Assembly (NCBI RefSeq): GCF_014640295.1
Contig: NZ_BMGR01000017.1
Coordinates: 56,880-120,879, forward strand
Length of the DNA: 64,000 nt
Source of the DNA: Paenibacillus abyssi
Lineage (GTDB): Bacteria; Bacillota; Bacilli; Paenibacillales; Paenibacillaceae
Direction: 5' to 3'
This document shows positions 24,357 through 34,305 of the stretch, in pieces (the first letter of the stretch is position 1; each line of letters opens with the position of its first letter). The position numbers and the translations under genes are program-made. The notes under the pieces are model-generated. The model did no database searches. It saw only the letters and a program-made list of their open reading frames with translations, and was not told the DNA's origin.

Positions 24357-24468
24357 TTTCCATTCACCTCGATTATGATCTATTTGTACTTTGAACCTGT
24401 CTAGATTGAACCTGGTCTCTCCAAACCTCCCTTGGTCAGATTTATGTACCAAGATTCTGGATGCAAAC

Positions 24469-25806
24469 TTAAAATGACAGAATTGGACTTTGCTCTCTTA
24501 CTCCTTTGTTCATGCTTGGACGTCCTACGGAGTAATAGGCAAACTCTGTATCGGCCAGTTCTTGCTCGGTAAAGATATTCCGGCCGTCAATCAAGATGGG
24601 GGTCTTTAGCCAAGATTGGATGTCATGCAGCGAAATTTCTTGAAACTCCCTCCACTCTGTTAATACACAAAGTGCGTCTGCATCGTGTGCTGCCTCTTCG
24701 GCAACCTTGCAGTATTTCACATCAGGATGATCGAATATTTTCTTGAAATTAGCCGTGGCGATCGGGTCATAAGCTTTAACTTTCGCACCACGCTGCAACA
24801 GTGATGTAATAATCTCAAACGCTGGAGCGTCCCTTACATCATCCGTCTCGGGTTTAAATGCCAGCCCCCAGATTGCAATTGTTTTCCCACTAAGGTCTTC
24901 CAGGATGGATTCTAATTTGCGAATGACGTTATAACGCTGGTCGTTATTCACATCGACGACGGATTTTAATAATTTGAAGTCGTAATCCACATGGCCGGCG
25001 ATCTGGATGAGTGCCTGAGTATCCTTGGGAAAGCATGACCCTCCATAACCTATTCCCGCCTTCAAAAAAGAAGAACCGATGCGCTTGTCGTAGCCCATCC
25101 CTTCGGCTACTCTCGTCACATCGGCCCCAACCTTTTCACAGATGTTGGCGATCTCGTTAATGAACGAGATTTTCGTCGCCAGAAAGGCATTAGAAGCATA
25201 TTTGATCATTTCTGCACTGCGAACATCGGTAAATATGATATTATCGGTCAAAGGTCCATGTAATTTCACAAGCATGTCTTGTGCTAACTGACTTTCTGTT
25301 CCAATTACAATACGGTCCGGATTCAATGTATCTCGTATAGCTGAGCCTTCCCTGAGAAATTCCGGGACTGATGCGATATCGAATGATTCAGTAGTATAGC
25401 TTCGAATCAGGTTTCCGATCTTCTCATTCGTCCCTACAGGAACCGTGCTTTTGGTTACGATTACTTTATAGCTGTTGACCGCAGCAGCGACCTCTTTAGC
25501 AGCCTCCATAATATAACTTAAGTCAGCTTCGCCGTTAGGTAATGAAGGTGTGCCTACCGCCATTATTACAATATCAGCATCCTTTACTGCTGATGGCAGA
25601 TCAGTTGTAAATTTCAAGCGTCCAGCACTGCTGTTTTTCTCTATCAATTCCTTGAGCCCCGGCTCATAGATTGGTACTTCTCCTTGCTGGAGCATTTCCA
25701 CTTTCTCTTTCAGCTTATCGACACATGTCACATGATTTCCCAAATCTGAAAAGCAAACCCCGGACACGAGTCCGACATAACCGGTTCCAATAACCGCTAT
25801 ATTCAT
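24469..25806 (-). CDS. ugd: UDP-glucose 6-dehydrogenase
   Basis: A 445-residue NAD-dependent enzyme that oxidises UDP-glucose to UDP-glucuronate. The Rossmann motif GTGYVGLVSGVCFSDLG is at the N-terminus, the catalytic Cys lies in GIGYGGSCFPKDTQAL, and the substrate-binding VVDVNNDQR and GLAFKPETDDVRDAPA follow. It supplies glucuronic acid for the acidic polymer encoded around it, using UDP-Glc from GalU. Confidence 0.96.
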   Translation of the reverse strand: MNIAVIGTGYVGLVSGVCFSDLGNHVTCVDKLKEKVEMLQQGEVPIYEPGLKELIEKNSSAGRLKFTTDLPSAVKDADIVIMAVGTPSLPNGEADLSYIMEAAKEVAAAVNSYKVIVTKSTVPVGTNEKIGNLIRSYTTESFDIASVPEFLREGSAIRDTLNPDRIVIGTESQLAQDMLVKLHGPLTDNIIFTDVRSAEMIKYASNAFLATKISFINEIANICEKVGADVTRVAEGMGYDKRIGSSFLKAGIGYGGSCFPKDTQALIQIAGHVDYDFKLLKSVVDVNNDQRYNVIRKLESILEDLSGKTIAIWGLAFKPETDDVRDAPAFEIITSLLQRGAKVKAYDPIATANFKKIFDHPDVKYCKVAEEAAHDADALCVLTEWREFQEISLHDIQSWLKTPILIDGRNIFTEQELADTEFAYYSVGRPSMNKGVREQSPILSF

Positions 25807-25812
25807 ACCTAT

Positions 25813-26937
25813 CTACCACCCTGTTTTGATAACTTGCCTTTCAACGGTTAACTCCGCCGCAAATTCCACTATTTTTTGCAGATTTTCATTTCTTCTGTTA
25901 GCAGCCTGCTTTGTAGTGCGGGAATTTAAAGATTCAACTAACTCCCTTGTAATTGAGAGATGTTTTAACTGCTCCCATTCAATCTGTTTATAAGGATGGT
26001 TATCATTTAATGCTGCAACCGTATTATCGTCTTCAACAAAAGAATCCCTCTTTAACAATAGCAATGGTTTACCTAGACTAACTGCTTCACTAACTGTACC
26101 CCAACCAGGCTTAGATATGACGATGTCAGAAAGCGCCACATAATGCTGTGATTCTGTATAATGCTCGGGGATACGAATAACATTTTTATGATCTATATCC
26201 ATATTGCTAGAAACAATAAATAGACAGGAATCATCTTCCCACATCTGCATCCCCTTTAAATCATCCACACCGATGCTCATCCCCAAAGCGAAAAAGACTA
26301 CGATCTTTGAGCCATTCAAATTTAGCTGATAAGATAATTGCTCTAAATCTTTCTCGAGTGGTTCTCGGCAAAAAAAGCCTGCTCGTAAATGTCCATAACG
26401 TCCCCAGTACGGTTCATCAGCACCCGGAAGACTTACAAAATAGTCCATTTGTGAATAGGCTTCTTTAATTGGAGTGAGCAAATGCTCTTCCAGCATTTGT
26501 GTATAGGCTGTATACCAAGTGAAATTCGAAATACCAACAGACTTAATATTCACGGCATTTGCAGCTGCGAAAGGAATAGGAGAGATGTCGGAAATAACCA
26601 AACTTATATTCTCTTGCCTAAGGAATTTGCATTCCCGTTCAACAAGTTGAGGAAAGCCCTCAATGTACTTCAGATACTCCACTGTTAACCTGTCAATATC
26701 AGGCTGAATGGAGCCCTGTTTGAGAATATAACCCAGATCAGTGGAGACATTTCGATATTCAATTATTTCTTGATCGTACTCCTTTAATGACTCTTTAATG
26801 AAGGATAATGCTTTAGAACAACAAATGATAATACGCAACCTGTTCCCTGAAAATTGAAGCAAACTGCGTATCACCGCAATACTTCTAGCCGCATGCCCAT
26901 ATCCGTAATCAGATATATAATAGCTAACGGTTATCAT
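25813..26937 (-). CDS. MurG/MGT-like glycosyltransferase (GT-B)
   Basis: A 374-residue protein with the GT-B start SYYISDYGYGHAARSIAVIRSL (a Gly-rich acceptor loop as in MurG) and a C-terminal donor site (VISKPGWGTVSEAVSLGKPLLLL). I choose the ATG at 26937, after GAAGGG; it lies 14 nt after the manC stop at 26952. Donor and acceptor are unknown; it probably adds a sugar to the repeat unit or caps the polymer. Confidence 0.8.
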   Translation of the reverse strand: MITVSYYISDYGYGHAARSIAVIRSLLQFSGNRLRIIICCSKALSFIKESLKEYDQEIIEYRNVSTDLGYILKQGSIQPDIDRLTVEYLKYIEGFPQLVERECKFLRQENISLVISDISPIPFAAANAVNIKSVGISNFTWYTAYTQMLEEHLLTPIKEAYSQMDYFVSLPGADEPYWGRYGHLRAGFFCREPLEKDLEQLSYQLNLNGSKIVVFFALGMSIGVDDLKGMQMWEDDSCLFIVSSNMDIDHKNVIRIPEHYTESQHYVALSDIVISKPGWGTVSEAVSLGKPLLLLKRDSFVEDDNTVAALNDNHPYKQIEWEQLKHLSITRELVESLNSRTTKQAANRRNENLQKIVEFAAELTVERQVIKTGW

Positions 26938-26951
26938 TTCAGTTGCGCCCT

Positions 26952-28322
26952 TCATACTTTTAAACAATTTTGGGCGACTTCTTCCCATGTACTATAGAGT
27001 TCGACCACTTGGTTTACGTCTTCTTGAATACCACTTTGAACGACAATAACCTCTAATTCGGTAATTGCTCTTATGCCATGCATTGTTCTCATTGGAATAT
27101 GAAGCACATTGCCCGCTTTTACTTTGATGAAATTACCGTTCTGAATAAACTCGCCCTCACCTTTAACAAACGTCCACACCTCTTCGCGGTTAGAATGCAT
27201 CTGATAACTGATGTTCTTACCCTCTGTAATTCCAATACGTTTGGTTAACACACAGCGCCCATCTTCATATTTTTGATCATCTAGTATACGAACCCATCCC
27301 CACTGTCTTTCCTCGTACATCGGACCTTGATCATAATTAATAAAATCTTTGATTCTTGGACTAGCGCTCTTATCCGTCACCAGGATGCCATCTGGACTCA
27401 CAGCTACAACTACATTGGAGAGACCTAAAATTGAAACAGGGATATCGATCTCATTGATTAGATGTGTATTATGACAGTCCTCACTGATCGTACCCTTGCC
27501 AATCTGTTGATTTTTCATTTCTTCTGTTAACGTGTTCCACGTTCCGAGGTCTTTCCAGTATCCCTCGTACGGCAGAACAGCAATTTTATTCGTTTTCTCA
27601 ACTACTTCATAATCAAAGCTGATTTTCGGTAATGTGTGATACTGCTTTGCCAGTTCCTCATATTGAATAGGGAGACCTTTTTCTTCAAGAATCTGAATCA
27701 TATATCCCAACTTGAAAGCAAAAACACCACAGTTCCATAGTGCATTCTGCTGTATTAGCTCCTCTGCTTGCTCTTCAGTCGGCTTTTCGCGGAAGTGGCT
27801 CACTCTTTGAAAATCAGAAGGACTTATTATCGACTCGGATGGGATGATATATCCGTATTTGGAGGATGGATAAGTTGGCTTAACCCCGATAAGCGCTAAT
27901 TCTGAATCCGAAGAAAGAAGCACTTCCTCCAGTTGCTTGACTGCTCCGAAGAAATGATTTTCAACAAAGGGGTCCACCGGTAATATAGCCACAACCTCAT
28001 TCAATCCAATTCCTTTAAAGGAATACAGGTAGGTTGCAGCTAATGCAATCGCTGGGAAAGTATCCCTTCGTTCAGGTTCGATGATTAGTGGGACATCTGA
28101 TCCGATCTGGATTTGCATCATTTCAATCTGAGACTTACTAGTGGCGATAAAACTGGATTCACCTAATCCATTTGAAGTGATCTGACCCCAAACTCGTTGG
28201 ACCATGGATACGAGTTCATTGTTGTCATTCTCGAGAACTTTAAGAAACTGCTTTGACCTCGCATCATTGGATAACGGCCACAGACGTTTACCTGAGCCTC
28301 CGGATAACAGTACCAGTTTCAT
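26952..28322 (-). CDS. manC: Mannose-1-phosphate guanylyltransferase / mannose-6-phosphate isomerase
   Basis: A 456-residue bifunctional type-II enzyme. The nucleotidyltransferase signature LLSGGSGKRLWPLSNDARSK opens the protein, and FREKPTEEQA and NCGVFAFKL follow. The C-terminal 110 residues form the cupin isomerase domain (QMHSNREEVWTFVKGEGEF). It makes GDP-mannose, the precursor for Gmd/Fcl. No phosphomannomutase gene is present in the cluster, so that step must come from elsewhere. Confidence 0.93.
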   Translation of the reverse strand: MKLVLLSGGSGKRLWPLSNDARSKQFLKVLENDNNELVSMVQRVWGQITSNGLGESSFIATSKSQIEMMQIQIGSDVPLIIEPERRDTFPAIALAATYLYSFKGIGLNEVVAILPVDPFVENHFFGAVKQLEEVLLSSDSELALIGVKPTYPSSKYGYIIPSESIISPSDFQRVSHFREKPTEEQAEELIQQNALWNCGVFAFKLGYMIQILEEKGLPIQYEELAKQYHTLPKISFDYEVVEKTNKIAVLPYEGYWKDLGTWNTLTEEMKNQQIGKGTISEDCHNTHLINEIDIPVSILGLSNVVVAVSPDGILVTDKSASPRIKDFINYDQGPMYEERQWGWVRILDDQKYEDGRCVLTKRIGITEGKNISYQMHSNREEVWTFVKGEGEFIQNGNFIKVKAGNVLHIPMRTMHGIRAITELEVIVVQSGIQEDVNQVVELYSTWEEVAQNCLKV

Positions 28323-28348
28323 ATCCTATCCCTCCATTTTCTCTACAT

Positions 28349-29584
28349 TCATATCGATAATAACAATTTCCGATATTTATCAAGGGACAGCTCTCTTCTT
28401 AAATGTTGCTCCAAATACTCTCTGCCGCGCATTCCGCATTCCATTAATTCACTTCGATCGAGGTTATATATATTTCTTAACTGATTTGTTATTTCATTAT
28501 AATTTTGGGGCTCTGCAACTACTCCACATTGACTTTCCTCGATTAAACGATGAGCTTCACTGCCTTTTTCAAGCACACCCATAATCGCTTTCCCCGCGGC
28601 CATCACCCCATACACTTTACTTGGAACGGAGACCCCTTTAATACCCTTTTGGTTAACCACAAGATGTACGTCTGCTGCGTTTAAAGAATATTTCAAATCC
28701 TCTTTGGGTTGGTAAGGCAGAAAATGCACTTGAGATATTTGGTGCTGCTTAACATATCGCTGCATCTGAGCCTTAACTGCACCTTCTCCAATAAATACAA
28801 AAGCTATATCTTTATCATCTTTGAAATCTGTAGTTATTTTTATTAGGTTTTCCAAGTCATAATAAAGACCTAGGTTACCAGAGTACATAACAATAAATTT
28901 GTCTTTCCAGCCGTTTCTTTCAATAAATTCCGAGACTCGAGGATGCTCTTTTGATAAAGGAATAATGTCCTCTTCATTTGTCCAGTTATTTATCACTGTA
29001 TTTTCTGTTATTTTCCGATTAGCGAAACGTTTTAGAAGCGTTTCTTGCATATCTTGGCCGACTGTAATTATATGATCAGCATATTTACAATTTAAGGTGT
29101 CAATCCACCTTGCAGTTCGAAAAATCAACTTGTTTTTCATATAACCAACAGCTTCGGCCTGCTCCGGATTAAAATCTTGAATATTATAAATATGCTTTGC
29201 TTTCTTCAGTACTTTTCCAACGGTTCCGATTAGGCCACCCAATATCGGAGGTTGGGAAATGGTATAGATAAGATCTACATTTTTCTGTTTTAAAACTAAT
29301 AAATTAGCGTAAAAAAAATAGGTTGCTATATACTGCAGCCTACTCAGCTTGTTCTGTTTATCCACCTTAGGAAGCTGGATTCTTACTATTTTTATTTTTT
29401 CTAGCTGGTCATACTCAAACCTTTCAGAATCTGAACTTTTCTCTCCCGCATATCCGGGCTTTGCTGCGATAACAGTAATATTAAAGTCATATTGTAGATG
29501 TAAACAAAGTTCTGTTAACAATTGACCAGTTGAAGCATAATCAGGGTAAAAATAATTAATAACAAATACAATATTAGGCTTCAT
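28349..29584 (-). CDS. Glycosyltransferase family 4 (WbuB/WcaI-like)
   Basis: A 411-residue GT-B enzyme with INYFYPDYASTGQLLTELC at the N-terminus, as in WbuB/WcaI. The donor domain has MYSGNLGLYYDLENLI and VSVPSKVYGVMAAGKAIMGV with the Glu-bearing EKGSEAHRLIEE segment. The ATG overlaps the preceding acetyltransferase stop by 4 nt. WcaI-like proteins often transfer fucose in colanic-acid-like pathways, but the donor here is not proved. Confidence 0.85.
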   Translation of the reverse strand: MKPNIVFVINYFYPDYASTGQLLTELCLHLQYDFNITVIAAKPGYAGEKSSDSERFEYDQLEKIKIVRIQLPKVDKQNKLSRLQYIATYFFYANLLVLKQKNVDLIYTISQPPILGGLIGTVGKVLKKAKHIYNIQDFNPEQAEAVGYMKNKLIFRTARWIDTLNCKYADHIITVGQDMQETLLKRFANRKITENTVINNWTNEEDIIPLSKEHPRVSEFIERNGWKDKFIVMYSGNLGLYYDLENLIKITTDFKDDKDIAFVFIGEGAVKAQMQRYVKQHQISQVHFLPYQPKEDLKYSLNAADVHLVVNQKGIKGVSVPSKVYGVMAAGKAIMGVLEKGSEAHRLIEESQCGVVAEPQNYNEITNQLRNIYNLDRSELMECGMRGREYLEQHLRRELSLDKYRKLLLSI

Positions 29585-30147
29585 ACCATAACCTCTTCCA
29601 CAAATCTCTTCTTTAAAAATTTCGCAGGATAGCCAACATGAATTTCATTATAAGGAATATCTTTTGTCACTGTACTCCTCGCTCCAGCAACGCCCATTTC
29701 ATTAACCGTGACTCCCGGATATACAAAAACATCACTAGCTATCCATGCACCATCTTTAATAACAATTGGATTTATTGATAGTGCAAATGAGGGGTCATCA
29801 ATTTTGTGGCTACCTGTACATAAGTATGTATTTTGGGAAATGACACAATGGTTCCCTATGATAATTTCGTCCAGACTATAAAATTGCACGTTATCTCCAA
29901 TCCAAGAATGATCCCCAATTTTTACTTTCCACGGATAAGTAAATTTCGCTGTCGCTCTGATAAGGACCCCCCTACCAATTTGCGCGCCAAATTTTTTTAG
30001 TAACCAACTACGCCAACGATACATATTGTGCAGTGAAAATCTGAAGAGGGTTCCCTGAATAAACCACCACAATAATATTACAATACCGCTTCTGCCTCTT
30101 GAGTATTCAGTTTGCTGATATAAGTCTAAACGAACTTTATTTACCAA
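29581..30147 (-). CDS. WcaF-like O-acetyltransferase
   Basis: A 188-residue left-handed beta-helix acyltransferase. LLWWFIQGTLFRFSLHNMYRWR is the distinctive WcaF-type N-terminus; hexapeptide repeats follow (IGDHSWIGDNVQFYSL, VIKDGAWIASDVFVYPGVTV) with the catalytic-loop GSHKIDDPSF. WcaF acetylates a sugar of the colanic acid repeat. The TTG start has AAGGAG 10 nt upstream. Confidence 0.85.
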   Translation of the reverse strand: MVNKVRLDLYQQTEYSRGRSGIVILLWWFIQGTLFRFSLHNMYRWRSWLLKKFGAQIGRGVLIRATAKFTYPWKVKIGDHSWIGDNVQFYSLDEIIIGNHCVISQNTYLCTGSHKIDDPSFALSINPIVIKDGAWIASDVFVYPGVTVNEMGVAGARSTVTKDIPYNEIHVGYPAKFLKKRFVEEVMV

Positions 30148-30160
30148 TTAATATATCTCC

Positions 30161-30799
30161 TTACAATTTGTTATTTAAACTCTTGATACTTTTTAAAAAC
30201 AATTTTATATCCGAGAAGTTATTTTTATACTGTTCGATGACCTTAAGCGGTAAGTCCCACCACTTACTTTCGTTTATTTCATCTATAACCTCTTTTTCAA
30301 ATCTATACTTTATGATTTTTGCAGGTACACCACCTACAATTGCATAATCTGGTACATCTTTTGTAACTACAGCTCCTGCTGCGATAATTGCTCCGTTTCC
30401 AATGGTTACCCCGTCCTGAATTACAGCATTTGCACCAATCCATACGTCATTTTTAATAACGACTTTATCGAATTCCTCGAACGTATGTGATTCTACGATC
30501 TTAATGTCAAAAATATTGGTTGGCGAATAAAAGATAGGTGATGTTGAAAAGCGATCTGTAGGATGCATTCCTAAACCAATTTTTACAGAGTGAGCAATAG
30601 AACAATACTTCCCTATATTTGCATTAATAATTTGTGTGTTATTTCCAACATATGAATACTCTTGTATTGTAGTATTCTTTATCTTACAAAATCTCGTAAT
30701 GCAAACATTTGGTTCTAATTTACAATTATTATTAACAAGTATAAGTTTTAACAACCATTTTTTATTCCATTCCTTATTTTTTGAGGTGAAATTTATCAT
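30161..30799 (-). CDS. CatB-related xenobiotic-type O-acetyltransferase
   Basis: A 212-residue hexapeptide-repeat enzyme with [22 protein letters not shown] and [20 protein letters not shown], and [12 protein letters not shown] carrying the active-site His region. It is codon-biased to A/T and overlaps its upstream gene by 4 nt. Within this locus it most likely acetylates the polymer or its precursor rather than an antibiotic. Confidence 0.83.
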   Translation of the reverse strand: MINFTSKNKEWNKKWLLKLILVNNNCKLEPNVCITRFCKIKNTTIQEYSYVGNNTQIINANIGKYCSIAHSVKIGLGMHPTDRFSTSPIFYSPTNIFDIKIVESHTFEEFDKVVIKNDVWIGANAVIQDGVTIGNGAIIAAGAVVTKDVPDYAIVGGVPAKIIKYRFEKEVIDEINESKWWDLPLKVIEQYKNNFSDIKLFLKSIKSLNNKL

Positions 30800-31737
30800 T
30801 TTATCACCTTATAATTCCTTCGAGATTCAAGTATGATTCCCGTTGACATATAAAGAATTGTTTTCAACCTCTCCTTAATACTTTTATTAATAAAGTATCT
30901 TCTGAATTCTTTAATTAGCTTTGTATGATAATTCATATTATCTTCTAAAATATACTTCTTCTTAACGTTATTACCAGCCACACTCTTTTTTTGATTAAAG
31001 CGATCGTATCTCACCTTGTGCACTCCCGTTCCGTCAAATCCTTTATTTTCAATCAGGGAGTCATAACTCCACACACACTTTCCATGATTGGAGTAAATAT
31101 GAAAGTACCACCTAATTAACCATGAATTAACTTTTCGGTCTAATTGCAACTGCAGGAATGAAGAGAATGCCTCGCCTGGATAGTTGAACCTTTTAATTTC
31201 CTGTTTATTATTCAATAATTCCCTGTATTCATTGATTCCATTAAAATTACAGTTATTCCAATATTCAGCCCATGTCCCCCATCCCCATGAACATGGGTAC
31301 GGGGTGATATAGACATCTGCATTTGTATATTTTTTAATTGGTAAACCAAAACCCGATACATGCATGACTTCCTTATTAGATCCATAATAGTTCAAAGATT
31401 CCCTCATAAATCTGATATAATTTTCATTAGGCACACAATCATCTTCTAACACAATAACGCTTTTATAACCTTTGGAAAATATTTTACTCACTCCATAAAT
31501 AACAGAATCAGCCAATCCCTTATTAGTTACACTATATTCTGACTCTACCTGACACCACGTAATACTTTCGATAATCTCTCTTGTCTCTTCAACAAGTTTT
31601 CGATCTGAATCTGTTTTGGGACCATCAGAAAAGACATACAATTTTTGAATTTTGTTCTTCCTCAGTCCTTCTATGACTTTTTCTGTATGATCAGGGCGAT
31701 TATAAATAAACAAAATAACAGCATTATTTGTTACCAT
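30796..31737 (-). CDS. GT-A glycosyltransferase (sugar transferase)
   Basis: A 313-residue enzyme opening with [20 protein letters not shown], a GT-A donor-binding start, and a metal-binding-type [19 protein letters not shown] segment near residue 115. [16 protein letters not shown] is typical of a subfamily found in capsule loci. The ATG follows GGAGGGAG. AT-rich. Linkage formed is unknown. Confidence 0.8.
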   Translation of the reverse strand: MVTNNAVILFIYNRPDHTEKVIEGLRKNKIQKLYVFSDGPKTDSDRKLVEETREIIESITWCQVESEYSVTNKGLADSVIYGVSKIFSKGYKSVIVLEDDCVPNENYIRFMRESLNYYGSNKEVMHVSGFGLPIKKYTNADVYITPYPCSWGWGTWAEYWNNCNFNGINEYRELLNNKQEIKRFNYPGEAFSSFLQLQLDRKVNSWLIRWYFHIYSNHGKCVWSYDSLIENKGFDGTGVHKVRYDRFNQKKSVAGNNVKKKYILEDNMNYHTKLIKEFRRYFINKSIKERLKTILYMSTGIILESRRNYKVIK

Positions 31738-31857
31738 TGCTCTCCCTCCACTATTTACTACGTTATATTTTTTGGCATATCATATCCTTATGCCTTTTCG
31801 ATTAAGATGAAACTATTACTAAGGTAATCTTTCACTCTTTATACATTATCTAATTTG

Positions 31858-32805
31858 TCACCAATAACAGCCACCTTCAACGTTTTTATAGTTTTGGGGG
31901 ATATCATTAGAACTAGGTCTAACCCAATCGTCATTATAAAAACTCGAAATTATTTTATGATCATCCCATCTTTTACCTTTTATACCAAATAAAATCTGAG
32001 TAGCTCCCCCCATATGAATGGCCTGTTTCCCCATGTTTTTAATAAATGAAGCTAATGGTAAACCATAAGCTCCTGCTCCTATAATAGCAACATCAAAATC
32101 CCTCTTTGCAATTTCGTCACACATATACCCATAAGCATCAAACCAACTATTATAATCTGTCTTATTGTTAGCTATAGATTGAACAGCTTGTATAGTTTGT
32201 AAATCAAAGTGAGGTAACACATTTGTATGAGTAAATAAGGACTCCCGCTTATATTGATATTGATGTTTGATTGTTTCGGCATAGGGATGAATGACAAGTA
32301 CTTTTTTATCTACAAGGCTTTTACTCCATGGATCCGAATGATAATAAGGCTCCAGTGAAGTTAGACTTACTAAACTTGCATTAGAACAAAATTGCCTGCA
32401 AATCACATCTTCATTTGGATTGTACCAAACACCCATTACATCAACATTTTTAACATGTTCAAGAAACTCCTTTGAAAATCTGTCTAAAGACGAATCATCG
32501 GACGGAAAAAAACCAGATAATGTACATATTTTCTTCCTGATTCCTTCGTTCCAACCTCTATCTGAGTTGTTTTTATTTAGATACTCGGTTACGCATTCTA
32601 ATTCAGTTGATCCAAGTCTCGCAACCATAAAGGGTGAATTGCTTTTCAACAGCTTTTCTATTAATTCATTTCCTTTCGAAGGCATTATTATTTCTTTTCC
32701 ATAGTTACTCCTCAGTTTTCTTATTCTTTTTATTACTACCGCCTTGAAAACCCTGAGGATTGGTAATTTCATCAAGATCTTTTCCCTGATAAGATATTCA
32801 GACAT
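31858..32805 (-). CDS. GT-D-fold-like glycosyltransferase
   Basis: A 315-residue soluble protein. SPFMVARLGSTELECVTEYL near residue 55 resembles the substrate-binding R-x-G-x-x-E block of GT-D/DUF1792-type enzymes, and DVAIIGAGAYGLPLASFIK near residue 235 is the second conserved block. The ATG follows AGGAGG. Its role would be one sugar transfer in repeat-unit assembly; the assignment is by motif only. Confidence 0.68.
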   Translation of the reverse strand: MSEYLIREKILMKLPILRVFKAVVIKRIRKLRSNYGKEIIMPSKGNELIEKLLKSNSPFMVARLGSTELECVTEYLNKNNSDRGWNEGIRKKICTLSGFFPSDDSSLDRFSKEFLEHVKNVDVMGVWYNPNEDVICRQFCSNASLVSLTSLEPYYHSDPWSKSLVDKKVLVIHPYAETIKHQYQYKRESLFTHTNVLPHFDLQTIQAVQSIANNKTDYNSWFDAYGYMCDEIAKRDFDVAIIGAGAYGLPLASFIKNMGKQAIHMGGATQILFGIKGKRWDDHKIISSFYNDDWVRPSSNDIPQNYKNVEGGCYW

Positions 32806-32874
32806 AATGTCCTCCTAACAAATATGTTTTTTGATTTATTATAAACTGTTTGATATTGACTCATTTGCAGGATA

Positions 32875-34305
32875 TTACATAGTTTCGAGTGAATCCGTTG
32901 GTCTTCGTTTCATGAACTTTTGTCCTAGATAAAATACTCCAAACATCAAAAAAACCAGACTTAAAAAAAAGCCTAGAATAGATGGTGTGACTTTATTAAT
33001 CGTGAGCATCAGCGCTATTATCCCTGTAGTTACAATTACCATTACATAATTTTCTTTAACTGAATTAATAACATATTTAATCTTATTTTCAAAAGAATAG
33101 TTAAGTAGTAGTAGACCTAATAAATACGAAATGATATTTCCTAATATTAAACCATTAATATTAAGTGGATGAACTAATATAAAGCATAATGATACGAATA
33201 CAATCAACTGTATATAGGATACTATTGTTACTTTTTTCGGCTTACCAATTGCCCTGTTATATACAACTGATACATATGTTATGGCCGACAAGCTAGAACT
33301 TATTATCATAAGTTTTATTATATTGTTCATCTCTTCCCATCCAATTCCAAAAACAATCAGAATTATTTGTTTCGCATAGATAATAACGAAGCTTGAGATT
33401 ACAACTGAAAAACCAATCATTAATAACATAACATTTGAGTAAAATTTTTTTAGATTTCGGTCGTTATTATTATTTCTATACATTTGAGAAAATTGTGGGA
33501 ATAAGTATTGACCTGCGGCAAATGATATATCTGCAATTGCCATTTGAGTAACTTTTTGACCCATTTGATATAAACCTAATATTTTAGTACCTAAAAATGT
33601 TGATGCAATTATTTTATCAAATTGATTCACAAAAAATGAGGAAATGCTATTACCCCAAATCCATCTGCCATAAACCAATAAATCTTTTATTAAATAGAAC
33701 CTAAAATCAAACTTGATAGTCCAACCAAAAACTACATGAGTTAAAATACTCTTAATTAATTCAGCAATTAACAAAGAAGCGATCGCAAAGATAGGATCTT
33801 TAAAAATTGCAATCAGGATGATTGATCCTACTAAATCAATCAGGCCAGTTAAACCGTATATAATGGAAATTACTTTAAAGTTTTTATCCCTTACCGCATA
33901 ATAAAAGTTTGAACTACTTACGTTTTTAATTAAGGGAACAAAAGCGGCGAGAAACAAAATATATTTTGCGTCCGGTTCATTAAATAAAATAACTACATAG
34001 TTATTTAGTATTAATAATATAACTGTAATTATGAAACCTCTTATAAATTGTAATGTCCAAATAACTCTAATATGCTCAACTCTATTTTTATTTTGAACAA
34101 TTGCTTGCATTAGACCCATTTCTGTTAATGCCTCAGTTAATGTTAGACTTATTAATGCTATCGTTATCAAGCCAACATCTACAGGATCTAGTAACCTTGC
34201 AATTAGTAAAAATTTAATCCCTAATAATCCTCTTAATGCAAATTGCTGAATAAATACCCATAAAGGATGACTCTTATTATATAAGACGTTTTTAATTTTG
34301 TTCAT
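32875..34305 (-). CDS. wzx: Oligosaccharide flippase Wzx (MOP superfamily)
   Basis: A 476-residue protein with about 12-14 hydrophobic helices and very low GC. FALRGLLGIKFLLIARLLDP at the N-terminus and the FDKIIASTFLGTKILGLYQM region are characteristic of polysaccharide flippases. It moves lipid-linked repeat units across the membrane. It overlaps wzy by 14 nt. Confidence 0.9.
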   Translation of the reverse strand: MNKIKNVLYNKSHPLWVFIQQFALRGLLGIKFLLIARLLDPVDVGLITIALISLTLTEALTEMGLMQAIVQNKNRVEHIRVIWTLQFIRGFIITVILLILNNYVVILFNEPDAKYILFLAAFVPLIKNVSSSNFYYAVRDKNFKVISIIYGLTGLIDLVGSIILIAIFKDPIFAIASLLIAELIKSILTHVVFGWTIKFDFRFYLIKDLLVYGRWIWGNSISSFFVNQFDKIIASTFLGTKILGLYQMGQKVTQMAIADISFAAGQYLFPQFSQMYRNNNNDRNLKKFYSNVMLLMIGFSVVISSFVIIYAKQIILIVFGIGWEEMNNIIKLMIISSSLSAITYVSVVYNRAIGKPKKVTIVSYIQLIVFVSLCFILVHPLNINGLILGNIISYLLGLLLLNYSFENKIKYVINSVKENYVMVIVTTGIIALMLTINKVTPSILGFFLSLVFLMFGVFYLGQKFMKRRPTDSLETM